From positions 13,589 to 77,588 of the forward strand of contig CALFJC010000113.1 of NCBI GenBank assembly GCA_937877655.1: DNA of 64,000 nt, read 5' to 3'. Source of the stretch: an uncultured Selenomonadales bacterium (lineage in GTDB: Bacteria > Bacillota > Negativicutes > Selenomonadales > Selenomonadaceae). The position numbers and the translations under genes are program-made. The stretch's first letter is position 1. Each line of letters starts with the position of its first letter. The notes beneath the pieces are model-generated. The model was not told the origin of the DNA and made no database searches. It was given only the letters and a program-made list of their open reading frames with translations. Shown piece after piece: positions 26,274-34,483 of the stretch.

Positions 26274-27506
26274 TCATTTTGACGCGAATTTTCCTGCCGA
26301 ATTGCCCATCGCCCATGCCGCTTGCAAATTAAATCCGCCCGTAAAGCCGTCAACGTCAGCCACTTCTCCGACGATATATAAATTTTTTACGATTTTCGAT
26401 TCCATCGAGCGCGGATCTATCTCTTTTACCGAAATTCCGCCCGAAGTCACGATTGCTTCTTCAATCGGGCGCGTTTTCGTCACTGTCAACGTCAATCCTT
26501 GCAAAATTTCTGCCAATCGCCGCCGTTCAGCCAGAGTTATCTCGTCAACTTTCTTGTTTTCGTCTAAAAATGCTCTGTCCAAAACGATTGGGATTAATTT
26601 CGCGGGCAAAAGATCGTTCAAAGCATTTTTTATCGCCTTGCGTTTGAATTTTTCAAAGTCGCGAAGGATTCTTGCGTCTAATTGTTCGGGTTTCAGCGCA
26701 GGTTTTAAATTTATTTCAAGCTCAACCAACTTTTTTTCCGCCAAAAGACGCGCCGCTTGCCGACTTAACGTTAAAATTATCGGTCCGCTCACTCCAAAAT
26801 GCGTAAAAAGCATTTCGCCGAATTGCTCCGCCACTTTTTTTTCGTCTGACAATAATTTTACAGAAATATTTTTCAGCGAAAGCCCTTGCAACTGTTTTAT
26901 GAAGTCATCTTCAACCTCAAGCGGCACAAGCGCGGGCAAAATTTCCGTTATCGTGTGTCCAAGCCGCTTTGCAAGCCTGAATCCGTCGCCGGAAGAGCCC
27001 GTCGCGGGATAACTCGCGCCGCCCGTCGCCAAAATTACCGCGTCGCACTCAAAAATCTTTCCATTAACCAAAACGCCGACGATTTTTTTATTTTTGGCAA
27101 GAATCTCCGTGACAGGCGAATTATTTCTGACTTCAACGCCCAAAATCGCCATTTTTTTTGTCAAAGCCTCTATAACTTCTCCGGCATCGTCACTTACAGG
27201 GAAAATTCTGCCGCCGCGCTCAATTTTAGTCGCAACTCCGAGACTTTCAAAGAAATTTACCGTGTCTTCAGACGAAAAATTATTCAACGCACTGTATAAA
27301 AACTTCCCGTTGCCGGGAATGTTTTTAATTATCTCCTCTATATCCGCCCTGTTCGTCAAATTGCAACGCCCTTTGCCTGTAATTCGGAGTTTTCGCCCGA
27401 TTTGCGGCATTTTTTCAAACAAAATAACCTGCGCGCCGTTTTCTGCCGCCCGAATCGCCGCCATAATCCCCGATGCTCCGCCGCCAATCACTATAACTTT
27501 CTTCAT
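26274..27506 (-). CDS. FAD-dependent oxidoreductase, HI0933/YhiN (BaiN-like) family
   Basis: 410 residues from ATG 27506. The N-terminal dinucleotide-binding motif VIGGGASGIMAAIRAAE is followed by an acidic strand end (LFEKMPQIGRKL). The family block GKGRCNLTN lies near residue 45, ATGGASYPATGSSGDG near 157, and EVADVDGFTGGFNLQ AAWAMG near the end, binding the flavin. Members are flavoproteins of unclear substrate. It starts two bases after the rRNA pseudouridine synthase gene stops, so the two are likely cotranscribed. Confidence 0.9.
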   Translation of the reverse strand: MKKVIVIGGGASGIMAAIRAAENGAQVILFEKMPQIGRKLRITGKGRCNLTNRADIEEIIKNIPGNGKFLYSALNNFSSEDTVNFFESLGVATKIERGGRIFPVSDDAGEVIEALTKKMAILGVEVRNNSPVTEILAKNKKIVGVLVNGKIFECDAVILATGGASYPATGSSGDGFRLAKRLGHTITEILPALVPLEVEDDFIKQLQGLSLKNISVKLLSDEKKVAEQFGEMLFTHFGVSGPIILTLSRQAARLLAEKKLVELEINLKPALKPEQLDARILRDFEKFKRKAIKNALNDLLPAKLIPIVLDRAFLDENKKVDEITLAERRRLAEILQGLTLTVTKTRPIEEAIVTSGGISVKEIDPRSMESKIVKNLYIVGEVADVDGFTGGFNLQAAWAMGNSAGKFASK

Positions 27507-27508
27507 GA

Positions 27509-28228
27509 TTAATCACCGCCAAAATTTTTAATCTCCGCAACTTCTTCCGCCGTTAATTCGCGAAATTTCCCGACTTTCAATCCCTCAAGTGTCAAATTCG
27601 CTAATTTTATTCGCTTAAGTCTCTTAACTTCGCAACCGACTGCCGAAAACATGCGCCGAACTTGCCGATTGCGCCCCTCGTGTATCGTTATCTCAACCAA
27701 ATTTTCTCCGAGCAAATAAATTTCGGCGGGTGCCGTCAATCCGTCCTCAAGTTCTATGCCTGCGCGGAGTTTATCGAGCTTTTCTTCCGTCAAAACGCCC
27801 GAAATTTTGGCGCGATAAGTTTTTTTGACTTCAAAGCGCGGATGAATCAAAGAATTTGTCAAATCGCCGTCATTTGTCAGAATTAAAAGCCCTTCCGAGT
27901 TCAAATCAAGCCGTCCGACGGGATAAACGCGCTTATCGGAAAATTTTTCGCCCAAAAGTTCCAAAACCGTTTTACGTCCGCGCTCGTCCTTGACTGTCGA
28001 TACATAGCCGCGAGGTTTGTTCAGCAAAAGATATATTTTCTCCGCGCAAATTTCAATCGGCTTGCCGTCAATGCAAATTTCTTGATCTAAATCCGCCTTC
28101 GCGCCTAGTTCTCGAATAATTTTGCCTTCAACCGTCACTCGACCTGCCAAAATCAATTTTTCTGCCTCGCGCCGCGAACAAATGCCTGCGCGAGCGATAA
28201 TTTTCTGCAATCGTTCCAATTTTTTCAT
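27509..28228 (-). CDS. rRNA pseudouridine synthase, RluB/RsuA family
   Basis: ATG 28228 (AAAGGA 7 bases upstream) gives MKKLERLQKIIARAGICS; the longer frame lacks a ribosome site. 239 residues. The N-terminal S4 RNA-binding domain (about 1-60) carries CSRREAEKLILAGRVTV. The catalytic aspartate lies in YPVGRLDLNSEGLLILTNDG, and the family end motif is HEGRNRQVRRMF. The enzyme isomerises a uridine of 23S (RluB-like, about U2605) or 16S rRNA; the sequence alone does not separate the two. Followed by the flavoprotein gene. Confidence 0.92.
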   Translation of the reverse strand: MKKLERLQKIIARAGICSRREAEKLILAGRVTVEGKIIRELGAKADLDQEICIDGKPIEICAEKIYLLLNKPRGYVSTVKDERGRKTVLELLGEKFSDKRVYPVGRLDLNSEGLLILTNDGDLTNSLIHPRFEVKKTYRAKISGVLTEEKLDKLRAGIELEDGLTAPAEIYLLGENLVEITIHEGRNRQVRRMFSAVGCEVKRLKRIKLANLTLEGLKVGKFRELTAEEVAEIKNFGGD

Positions 28229-28301
28229 CTCCAAATCCTTTTGTATCGATTTTAGCAAAAAAAAAATCGCCCGTGAAAGGCTTTTCAATAAAATTTTTCC
28301 C

Positions 28302-28332
28302 AAAAAACCCTCCGACGAGCCGCCGAAGGGCT
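28302..28332 (-). terminator. Rho-independent terminator after the GG-leader peptide gene
   Basis: Minus strand: CCCTTCGGCG (28321-28330) pairs with CGTCGGAGGG (28308-28317) with G-T pairs, then six T. Confidence 0.75.
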
Positions 28333-28352
28333 TTTGTTACGATTTTCATTGA

Positions 28353-28640
28353 TTATTTTGATTTGATAATGTCGAGAACTTGCTGATGAGTAATCTGCTT
28401 CCCGTTGAGGCTGTAAACATTTGGATTACCTTCGTCAAAATCCGGATAGCCATCTATTTTAGCGTCAATTCCGTAATTTTTTTTCAAATAATCCGGCAGA
28501 TCGTATAATCCCATTCTTACGTTAGTTTTTTGGTTAATAATCTGGAAAATTTCCCATGATTCACGTACTGTGCCGCCCGCAACGCCGTCGAGTTCCTCGT
28601 CGCTCATGATTTCGCCAGCGATTTTCTTTTTCTCAGCCAT
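28353..28640 (-). CDS. Small protein with Nif11/double-glycine-type leader (candidate RiPP precursor)
   Basis: 95 residues from ATG 28640, ribosome site AAAGGAG. The segment MSDEELDGVAGG (residues 12-23) matches the end of Nif11-like and bacteriocin-type leaders, where cleavage follows GG. The remaining 72 residues contain no cysteine and several Asn, Asp and Tyr. No peptidase-transporter or modifying enzyme is adjacent. The product could be exported after GG cleavage, or only share the leader motif. The gene has its own terminator and is flanked upstream by an IS5-type element remnant. Confidence 0.65.
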   Translation of the reverse strand: MAEKKKIAGEIMSDEELDGVAGGTVRESWEIFQIINQKTNVRMGLYDLPDYLKKNYGIDAKIDGYPDFDEGNPNVYSLNGKQITHQQVLDIIKSK

Positions 28641-28732
28641 TTTATCAAGCTCCTTTCTGTTTTCATTCCTTTATACGTCGAAAATTCCATTTCGTTACAG
28701 AGTTTAACAAAAAAATTTTTTCTTGGCAACCA

Positions 28733-29018
28733 GGGCTTATTGGTAAACTCAAGTAAAAGAAAAACACAAACAATTCTCTGATACAATGGGTTTGAAAGTG
28801 GGGAACAGCTTATGGCAAATTCATTGTATCACAATAATTTAACAAAGACGCAGTGGAATAAGATAAAATTTCTGTTCGAGAAGTCCAAGAAAGTTGGACG
28901 CCCGTCGCTTAAGAATTTTCGCCACATTGCTACTCGTTTCGACAAACTGTCCACATGCTTTTTCAATTTTGTCTTACTTGCCTCTGCTGCCATTCACTTT
29001 TAATTTACCAAAAAACCC
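28733..29018 (+). mobile_element. Internally deleted IS5-family element (MITE-like), copy 1
   Basis: About 286 bp bounded by imperfect inverted repeats GGGCTTATTGGTAAA (28733-28747) and TTTACCAAAAAACCC (29004-29018). Inside, ATG 28812 to the stop at 29001-29003 encodes 63 residues: the start of an IS5-type transposase (LTKTQWNKIKFLFEKSKK) joined to what looks like its C-terminal end (HIATRFDKLSTCFFNFVLL). The catalytic core is gone, so the element can move only in trans. A second copy is at 62519-62800. Confidence 0.75.
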
Positions 29019-29160
29019 TAAATTTCTTTTGCTCGCCCAAAAGAAAAGTAAGCAAAAGAAAAGGCGTTTGCCCCGCAAAAAAAACATCCTGTTTCTGTTG
29101 CGGGCGGGCGCACGTCCTGTGCGCCCGTGTCTCAGCTCATTCTGCAATTTCCCTTCTAAC
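29019..29160. repeat. Dispersed three-hairpin repeat, copy 1
   Basis: Three successive inverted repeats: TTTCTTTTG/CAAAAGAAA (29023-29046), CCCGCAA.../...TTGCGGG (29072-29104) and GGGCGCAC/GTGCGCCC (29106-29126). Other copies are at 38844-39180 and 55813-56020. No open frame is conserved between copies. Confidence 0.75.
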
Positions 29161-29171
29161 ATATAAAAAAA

Positions 29172-30497
29172 TCATTTCAAGTTCAAATATTTGTCGAGCC
29201 AAGCCGCTACTGCCTCGCCGATTATCTTTTTCCCCTCAAAATCGGGATGCAAGCCGTCTGCCGATAAATTTTCCTTCAAGTTGCCTTCGCCGTCCGTCAA
29301 CTTTTCATTCACGTCTATATAAAATTCTTGAGAACGAATCCAATCGCAAATAAATTTCTGATGCTCTTGCCAATCGGCGGGCGGCATGTCTATAAAATTA
29401 AGCCGTTGAATCTGCGCGGGATTTAACGGCGTCGGCGTCAAAAATACCGGCTTGATTCCGTTTTGCTCGCATTTCTCCTTCAGCAAAATTAAATTTTCCA
29501 CAGACTCCCAACCCAAAATGTTTCCGCGATAATCGTTGACGCCCGCCATTATAAATAAAACTTCGGGGCGAAAAGGCAACACGTCATTTTCAAAACGCGC
29601 CAAAAGCTCCGCCGTCGTGTCGCCGCTCCTGCCCAAATTTTTTACGGGTATCGCGCAATAAGTTTCCCAATTATAAATCGCCGTCGAAGGCGGAACAGAA
29701 ATGGATCCGCCGCCGTGAGTTATGCTGTCGCCCAATGCGCAAAATCTTATCTGATGCTTGACTTCAAAGCTGTTTGATTCCGTTTTCTCCGACCAATTCG
29801 TCAGCGGTTGCGCGTCGCTTGTAAATGCTCGGACGCGCCAAAAATAATTGCCTTCGTCCAAAACGGGCGTTTTGTCATAAAGATCAAAATTGTCTTCGTG
29901 AGAATTCGACTCCGTAAAATATCGGCGAATAATTTTATCGTCCTTTATAAGTTCAATTTCGTAATGATCCGCGCCGCTTACCGGTATCCAAGAGTAAACG
30001 GGATAAATCGGCGGATAATTCATTTTGTCAAATTCGGTTGTCGTTCGCGGACTCGTCGGGTTGCTGTCAATCTCGCGAATCGGAATTTTATTTTCCAAAA
30101 CTATTCCGTCCAGCGAAAGAGCGTTGACTTGAAATTTCTCGCCGACATCCTCAACGATAATTTCAATGCCGTTCGTGTAAGCGGAAAGTGTCGCGCCGCC
30201 GATTAAAACTTCATACTTGACGGCGTTTGGAACAATGTCCCAGTAAAGCCGTAAAATATTTTCTTCGCGTTGAACAATCGCCGCAGAATTTTCCTGAACG
30301 GGATTTTCCGTAAGGTCTTCAAAATTATAAAGTTCATTAATCGGCGCGGCTTGAACATTTTTATCCTGCGTGAGATGACTGCGCGGAACCTGCAAGTCCA
30401 AAATTTCTTGTTCGCCCGCATGTCCGCCGAGATTTAAAAATCCGAGATTGGAAAAGCAAAGGATAATTGCCAAAGTAATGGGCACAACTCTCAACAT
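29172..30497 (-). CDS. Secreted SGNH/GDSL hydrolase
   Basis: 441 residues from ATG 30497 with GGGAGGAG upstream. A hydrophobic N-terminal signal of about 25 residues leads to a ~230-residue part with two beta-rich, fibronectin-like segments, then the SGNH domain. Block I is CALGDSITHGGG (nucleophile Ser, about residue 258), block III GVNDYRG, and block V DGLHPDFEGKK with the catalytic Asp and His. Such enzymes are lipases or esterases, often deacetylating surface polysaccharides. The start overlaps the end of the ABC-F gene by seven bases. Confidence 0.85.
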   Translation of the reverse strand: MLRVVPITLAIILCFSNLGFLNLGGHAGEQEILDLQVPRSHLTQDKNVQAAPINELYNFEDLTENPVQENSAAIVQREENILRLYWDIVPNAVKYEVLIGGATLSAYTNGIEIIVEDVGEKFQVNALSLDGIVLENKIPIREIDSNPTSPRTTTEFDKMNYPPIYPVYSWIPVSGADHYEIELIKDDKIIRRYFTESNSHEDNFDLYDKTPVLDEGNYFWRVRAFTSDAQPLTNWSEKTESNSFEVKHQIRFCALGDSITHGGGSISVPPSTAIYNWETYCAIPVKNLGRSGDTTAELLARFENDVLPFRPEVLFIMAGVNDYRGNILGWESVENLILLKEKCEQNGIKPVFLTPTPLNPAQIQRLNFIDMPPADWQEHQKFICDWIRSQEFYIDVNEKLTDGEGNLKENLSADGLHPDFEGKKIIGEAVAAWLDKYLNLK

Positions 30498-32146
30498 TGC
30501 AACTCCTCCCAGCGCGAATAAAGTTCATCAATTTCTTCAAGCTTCGCGACGTGCGCCGCCGCCAACTCCGTTAATTTTTTTGGGTCGGTCGCGCCGTTTA
30601 TTTCGTGCTCTATCATTTTCAGTTCCATTTCCGCCATTTTTATTTGCGCCTCAATTTTTTCCAACGCCTGTTCGTTTTTAGGTTTCAGGTTTTGGGTTTT
30701 AGGTTTCAGTTTCACGGTTGCCCGCGCAAATTTTTCATCCCTAGTTCCTGGTTCCTTGTTCCTGGTTCCTAATTGTATTGTTCGCGTTGTGATTTTGTCA
30801 AGTAAATATCGGTCGTGCGTGACGATTAAGATTGTGCCGTCAAAGTTTTGCAACGCCGTTTCTATCGCCTCCCGCGCAGGCAAGTCGAGATGATTTGTCG
30901 GCTCGTCAAGGATTAAAAAGTTCGCGCCCGTCAAAATTAATTTCGTCAAGGCAACGCGAGTTTTTTCGCCGCCCGATAAATCATAAATCGGTTTTTCGAC
31001 AACCTGCGCGAATAAATTTAATTTCGCCAGCTCCGAGCGCGCCTGTCCTTCCGATAAGCCGAATTCATAATTTAATTCCTCAAGCGGCGTGCGGTTTTCG
31101 TCAAGTTCTTCATGCCCTTGCGAAAGGTAACCGATTTTTACGCGGTTGCCTATTTTTATTTCTCCGCCGTCAGCTTTGAGTTCGCCGACAATAATTTTCA
31201 GCAAAGTCGATTTGCCGACGCCGTTTCTGCCGATTAAACCGACTTTTTCGCCCTTAAAAATCTCCGCGCAGAAATTTTTTATCACAGTCTTGAAAGAAAT
31301 ATTTTCCAAAATCAAAACGCGATTGGCAGACTCGGCGGCGTCATTTAATTTTATCGCGGCAGTTTCATTCGACGGCGGCTTTTCAAGGCGTTGCATTCTG
31401 TCAAGCAAAGTTTGTCGCCCGCGAGCTTGTTTGGCTTTGACGCCCGCTTTATTTCTGCGAACAAATTCTTCCAGCTTGGCAATTTCCGCCTGCTGCTTTT
31501 CGTAAGCTTTAAGCTCCGACTCGCGCCGCTCCTTTTTGAGCCGAATAAATTTTTCATAGTTGCCGGGATAAAGCGTTGCCCGCCCGTTTTCCATGTCCAA
31601 AATTTTTTCAACGCAATTTTGCAGAAAATGCCTGTCGTGCGTAACCGCGATAACCGTTCCCCGATAATTTTTTACAAAATCCTCCAGAAATTCTATCGCG
31701 TAAATGTCCAGATGATTTGTCGGCTCGTCCAAAATCAAAATGCGCGGCTCGTTAATCAGTGCCTTCGCCAGAGAAATTTTGGCAGATTCGCCGCCGCTGA
31801 AGTTGTTCGGATTTTTTTCAAGCTCCGCTTCCGAAAAGCCCAAGCCGAATAAAATTTTTCGCGCCATAAATTTTTCCGCGCCGTCAATCCTCAACAACTC
31901 GTCAAGGAGTGTTGCCGCCGAAAATTGCGGCGTCTGTTCGACAAAACCGATGTCCTCCGCTCGGAGCCCGCCGACAGTTCCCGCGTCAAAATTTTCCGCG
32001 CCCGTCATAATTTTTAACAGCGTCGATTTGCCCGCGCCGTTTTTGCCGACAATCCCGACTTTTTCTCCTTCAACGATTTTAAAAGTCACGTCCGAAAAAA
32101 TCAGTCGCTCGCCGTAATATTTTTTCACATTTTCAAGTTGAATCAT
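30491..32146 (-). CDS. ABC-F family ATPase
   Basis: ATG 32146 (GAGGCGGG upstream) gives MIQLENVKKYYGERLIF; the frame is open further upstream without a start signal. 551 residues with two ABC domains: Walker A GKNGAGKSTLLK and GRNGVGKSTLLK, signatures FSGGESAKISLAKAL and LSGGEKTRVALTKL, and Walker B ILILDEPTNHLD and FLILDEPTNHLD. There is no transmembrane part, so this is a cytosolic, ribosome-acting ABC-F protein. The region after the second ATPase domain (LGTRNKEPGTRDEK... and KLKPKTQNLKPKNEQ) is encoded by two heptamer arrays. A C-terminal coiled segment follows. Confidence 0.92.
   Translation of the reverse strand: MIQLENVKKYYGERLIFSDVTFKIVEGEKVGIVGKNGAGKSTLLKIMTGAENFDAGTVGGLRAEDIGFVEQTPQFSAATLLDELLRIDGAEKFMARKILFGLGFSEAELEKNPNNFSGGESAKISLAKALINEPRILILDEPTNHLDIYAIEFLEDFVKNYRGTVIAVTHDRHFLQNCVEKILDMENGRATLYPGNYEKFIRLKKERRESELKAYEKQQAEIAKLEEFVRRNKAGVKAKQARGRQTLLDRMQRLEKPPSNETAAIKLNDAAESANRVLILENISFKTVIKNFCAEIFKGEKVGLIGRNGVGKSTLLKIIVGELKADGGEIKIGNRVKIGYLSQGHEELDENRTPLEELNYEFGLSEGQARSELAKLNLFAQVVEKPIYDLSGGEKTRVALTKLILTGANFLILDEPTNHLDLPAREAIETALQNFDGTILIVTHDRYLLDKITTRTIQLGTRNKEPGTRDEKFARATVKLKPKTQNLKPKNEQALEKIEAQIKMAEMELKMIEHEINGATDPKKLTELAAAHVAKLEEIDELYSRWEELQC
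30679..30775. repeat. Two heptamer arrays within the ABC-F coding sequence
   Basis: 30679-30712 is period 7 (TAGGTTT, CAGGTTT, TGGGTTT, TAGGTTT); 30742-30775 is period 7 (AGTTCCT, GGTTCCT, TGTTCCT, GGTTCCT). Both stay in frame and lengthen a charged linker. Confidence 0.7.
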
Positions 32147-32201
32147 TTGCCCGCCTCTGAATTTTTTTGTCATTCTACGCGAAAAATTTTTCATTGGCAA
32201 G

Positions 32202-32230
32202 TTCAATTCGATTGACATTGCTTGTATAAT
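32202..32230 (+). promoter_or_regulatory. Probable promoter of the esterase gene
   Basis: TATAAT at 32225-32230 and a weak TTCAAT at 32202-32207, 17 bases apart, about 20 bases before the ATG. Confidence 0.55.
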
Positions 32231-32252
32231 CAGAAAAAATGCAAAGGCAGTG

Positions 32253-33242
32253 ATGACATTGAAACTCGGTAAAATTTTTGCGGCAGGCGTTTTAAGCCTC
32301 AGCCTGTTGACGGGCACAACTTTTGCGGCTCCCGCATGGCAACTTCCTCAAAGCGGGAAAAGTTTTTCCGACGCCGCCAAACAATCTTACGTTGCGGAAC
32401 GAATGGGAAAATTTTTTGACGGAAAAATAACTTCAACCTTCGCCGTGCCCGACAAGTGGACTTACGAAAAATTTTCAATCAACGGAGTAAAAGTCGAACG
32501 GCTGGCGAATCCCAAGCAAAAAAAATCTGCGCGGGTTGCCTTGCAACTTCACGGCGGCGGCTATATCTGGGGGCTTTCTGATTCTTATCGTGATTTTGCG
32601 ATTAAGCAAGCCGTATTGACGGAAGCGCGAGAAATTTTCATGGTTGATTATCGGCTTGCGCCCGAAAATCTTTATCCCGCCGCGCTCGAAGATGCCGCGC
32701 AGGTTTACGAAGAACTTTTGGCTCGCGGAATCGATTCAAAAAATATAATCGTCTTCGGCGACTCGGCGGGCGGAAATTTGGCTTTGGAACTCGCGATTTA
32801 TCTCCGAGAAAATAATTTGCCGCAACCCGCAATGTTGATCTTAAATTCGCCGTGGACAACTTTAGAAACCGATTTGCCTTCGCGAACAGAAAACGCCGAC
32901 CGCGATTTGATTTTGGGCAAGATAAATCCCGTAATGTATCCGGCAGTTTCCAACACTCCGGTTTACGGCGGCGACATTCCTTTGAACGATCCGCGCCTTT
33001 CGCCGATTTATGCCGACTTAAAAAATTTGCCGCCCATGCTGATTCAAATCGGCGGCTACGAACTTTTTGTCGACGAAGGCATTGAACTTTTGAAAAAAGC
33101 GACGGCGGACAATCTCGACGTAACTTTATCGGTTTATGCGGGAATGTCGCACGATTTTTCTTTGCTCCTGCCCGAACTTGACGACAGCATAAAATCTTTT
33201 GCCGAGATAAAAAATTTCGTGAACCTGCACATGCCGAAGTAA
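32253..33242 (+). CDS. Secreted alpha/beta hydrolase, hormone-sensitive-lipase type
   Basis: ATG 32253 (AAAGG upstream; GTG 32250 is also possible) opens a 329-residue protein with a Sec signal ending near TTFAAPAW, residue ~27. The oxyanion motif HGGGYIWG lies near residue 100 and the nucleophile elbow FGDSAGGNLALEL near 171. The late acid and base appear in YELFVDEGI and MSHDFSLL. Members hydrolyse short acyl esters. It faces the ABC-F gene divergently and has its own terminator. Confidence 0.85.
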   Translation: MTLKLGKIFAAGVLSLSLLTGTTFAAPAWQLPQSGKSFSDAAKQSYVAERMGKFFDGKITSTFAVPDKWTYEKFSINGVKVERLANPKQKKSARVALQLHGGGYIWGLSDSYRDFAIKQAVLTEAREIFMVDYRLAPENLYPAALEDAAQVYEELLARGIDSKNIIVFGDSAGGNLALELAIYLRENNLPQPAMLILNSPWTTLETDLPSRTENADRDLILGKINPVMYPAVSNTPVYGGDIPLNDPRLSPIYADLKNLPPMLIQIGGYELFVDEGIELLKKATADNLDVTLSVYAGMSHDFSLLLPELDDSIKSFAEIKNFVNLHMPK

Positions 33243-33263
33243 AAATTTTTTCAACAAAAAAAT

Positions 33264-33293
33264 CCCACTCGCAGAGAGTGGGAAAATTTTTTT
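33264..33293. terminator. Terminator between the esterase and DUF438 genes
   Basis: CCCACTC/GAGTGGG with a five-base loop; A run before and T run after, so it can serve both converging genes. Confidence 0.85.
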
Positions 33294-33295
33294 GC

Positions 33296-34426
33296 TTAGG
33301 AAAAATTTTTCGTTGCGTCGGAAAAATCTTGGACGAATTCAACCGTGCCGAGATATTCGCCGCCTTCGCCGTAAACCGCTCGATAAACAACGCTTGTCGG
33401 CTTACCCTTTATCTTGCGAAAAATCTCGACGCAGTCGCGCTTTTTGGCTTTGAAGTCGGAGAGCATTGCGCGAACCATCGGCAAAATTTCGGGCGGGTGA
33501 TATTCAAAAACTTTTTGTCCGAGAGAACTTTTCGGGCGTGCAAAAATCCCGCCGTTGTTCAAGAAAAATTTAATCGTGTCGTCCGCGTCAATGAAAGTTA
33601 TATCGACGGGCAGAATTTTAAAAATCCCGTCGAGTTGCGCCAAAGTCAGCGCGCCCGTTGCAAATTCAATCTTGTCGTTTGAAATGTTTTTGAAGTCAAC
33701 CGTTTGGCTCCGCAAAAATTCTTCGCCCGCCGCCCAAGTCGGAACCTTTTCGAGAAAAGCCGTCCCGTATTCAAAAGAATCTGCGTAAACGGCTAGCCAT
33801 TCTTCCTGCTCAAAATTTTTCAGCGACAGCGGCAGGAAAATTTTCTCTTCCTTGAAAATCATTTCGCGAATTCTTTTCAGCAATGCATCAAGCTCTGCTT
33901 TATGCTCCGAAAAATTTTCCGCCGTAACTTTTTTGGCAAGCCCGCTTAAATCTTTTTTTATCTCGTCGTCAACCGCCCACATGACTTGCGAAGGACCCGC
34001 AACGCCGTGCCGATAAAGCACCGTCATAAAAAGTTGTTCTTTCTTGCCGTAATGCGCATAAAGCCCGAAAAGTTTTCTGAACTCGCCGAGAAATTTTTCC
34101 GCTTCAAAAGTTTCAAGCGCATCCAAAAATTTTTCAAGCGCAACGTTTTCCAAATGAAAAGTTTTAGCGGGATGCCCGTCCTCCAAAGAATCAAAATCAA
34201 ATTCCTCAACCGAATGGGCGTGCTCCGTGTGAAAAAGTGCCGAGTGCAAATCGCAAAGCTTTTGAACCTGCGCGGCGGGCGTGCCTTCCTTGATAAGTTG
34301 TTGTTCGGCGTCAAGAATTTCCTGCGCGGAAACCGAAGAAAATTTTTCCGCAAAATCCTTTTGAACAACTTCAAAAGCCTCGCCGTTGTTGAGCCGCTCG
34401 ATTAAATTTTTAATTTCGTTATGCAT
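33296..34426 (-). CDS. DUF438/hemerythrin-like/PAS protein
   Basis: 376 residues from ATG 34426. The first ~75 residues resemble DUF438 (LIERLNNGEAFEVVQKDF). A hemerythrin-type helical bundle follows, with His-rich segments LHSALFHTEHAHS, KTFHLENVALEKFL, LYAHYGKKEQLF and RHGV that could bind a di-iron site. The end (about 240-370) looks like a PAS domain, including DVTFIDADDTIKFFLNN-like sequence. Such proteins are proposed oxygen or nitric oxide sensors in anaerobes; the output is unknown. Single gene. Confidence 0.8.
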   Translation of the reverse strand: MHNEIKNLIERLNNGEAFEVVQKDFAEKFSSVSAQEILDAEQQLIKEGTPAAQVQKLCDLHSALFHTEHAHSVEEFDFDSLEDGHPAKTFHLENVALEKFLDALETFEAEKFLGEFRKLFGLYAHYGKKEQLFMTVLYRHGVAGPSQVMWAVDDEIKKDLSGLAKKVTAENFSEHKAELDALLKRIREMIFKEEKIFLPLSLKNFEQEEWLAVYADSFEYGTAFLEKVPTWAAGEEFLRSQTVDFKNISNDKIEFATGALTLAQLDGIFKILPVDITFIDADDTIKFFLNNGGIFARPKSSLGQKVFEYHPPEILPMVRAMLSDFKAKKRDCVEIFRKIKGKPTSVVYRAVYGEGGEYLGTVEFVQDFSDATKNFS

Positions 34427-34483
34427 GTTTCAACCTCCTCAAATGAATTTTAGCCGTTGAAAAAATTTTTTCTGTAACAAAAC

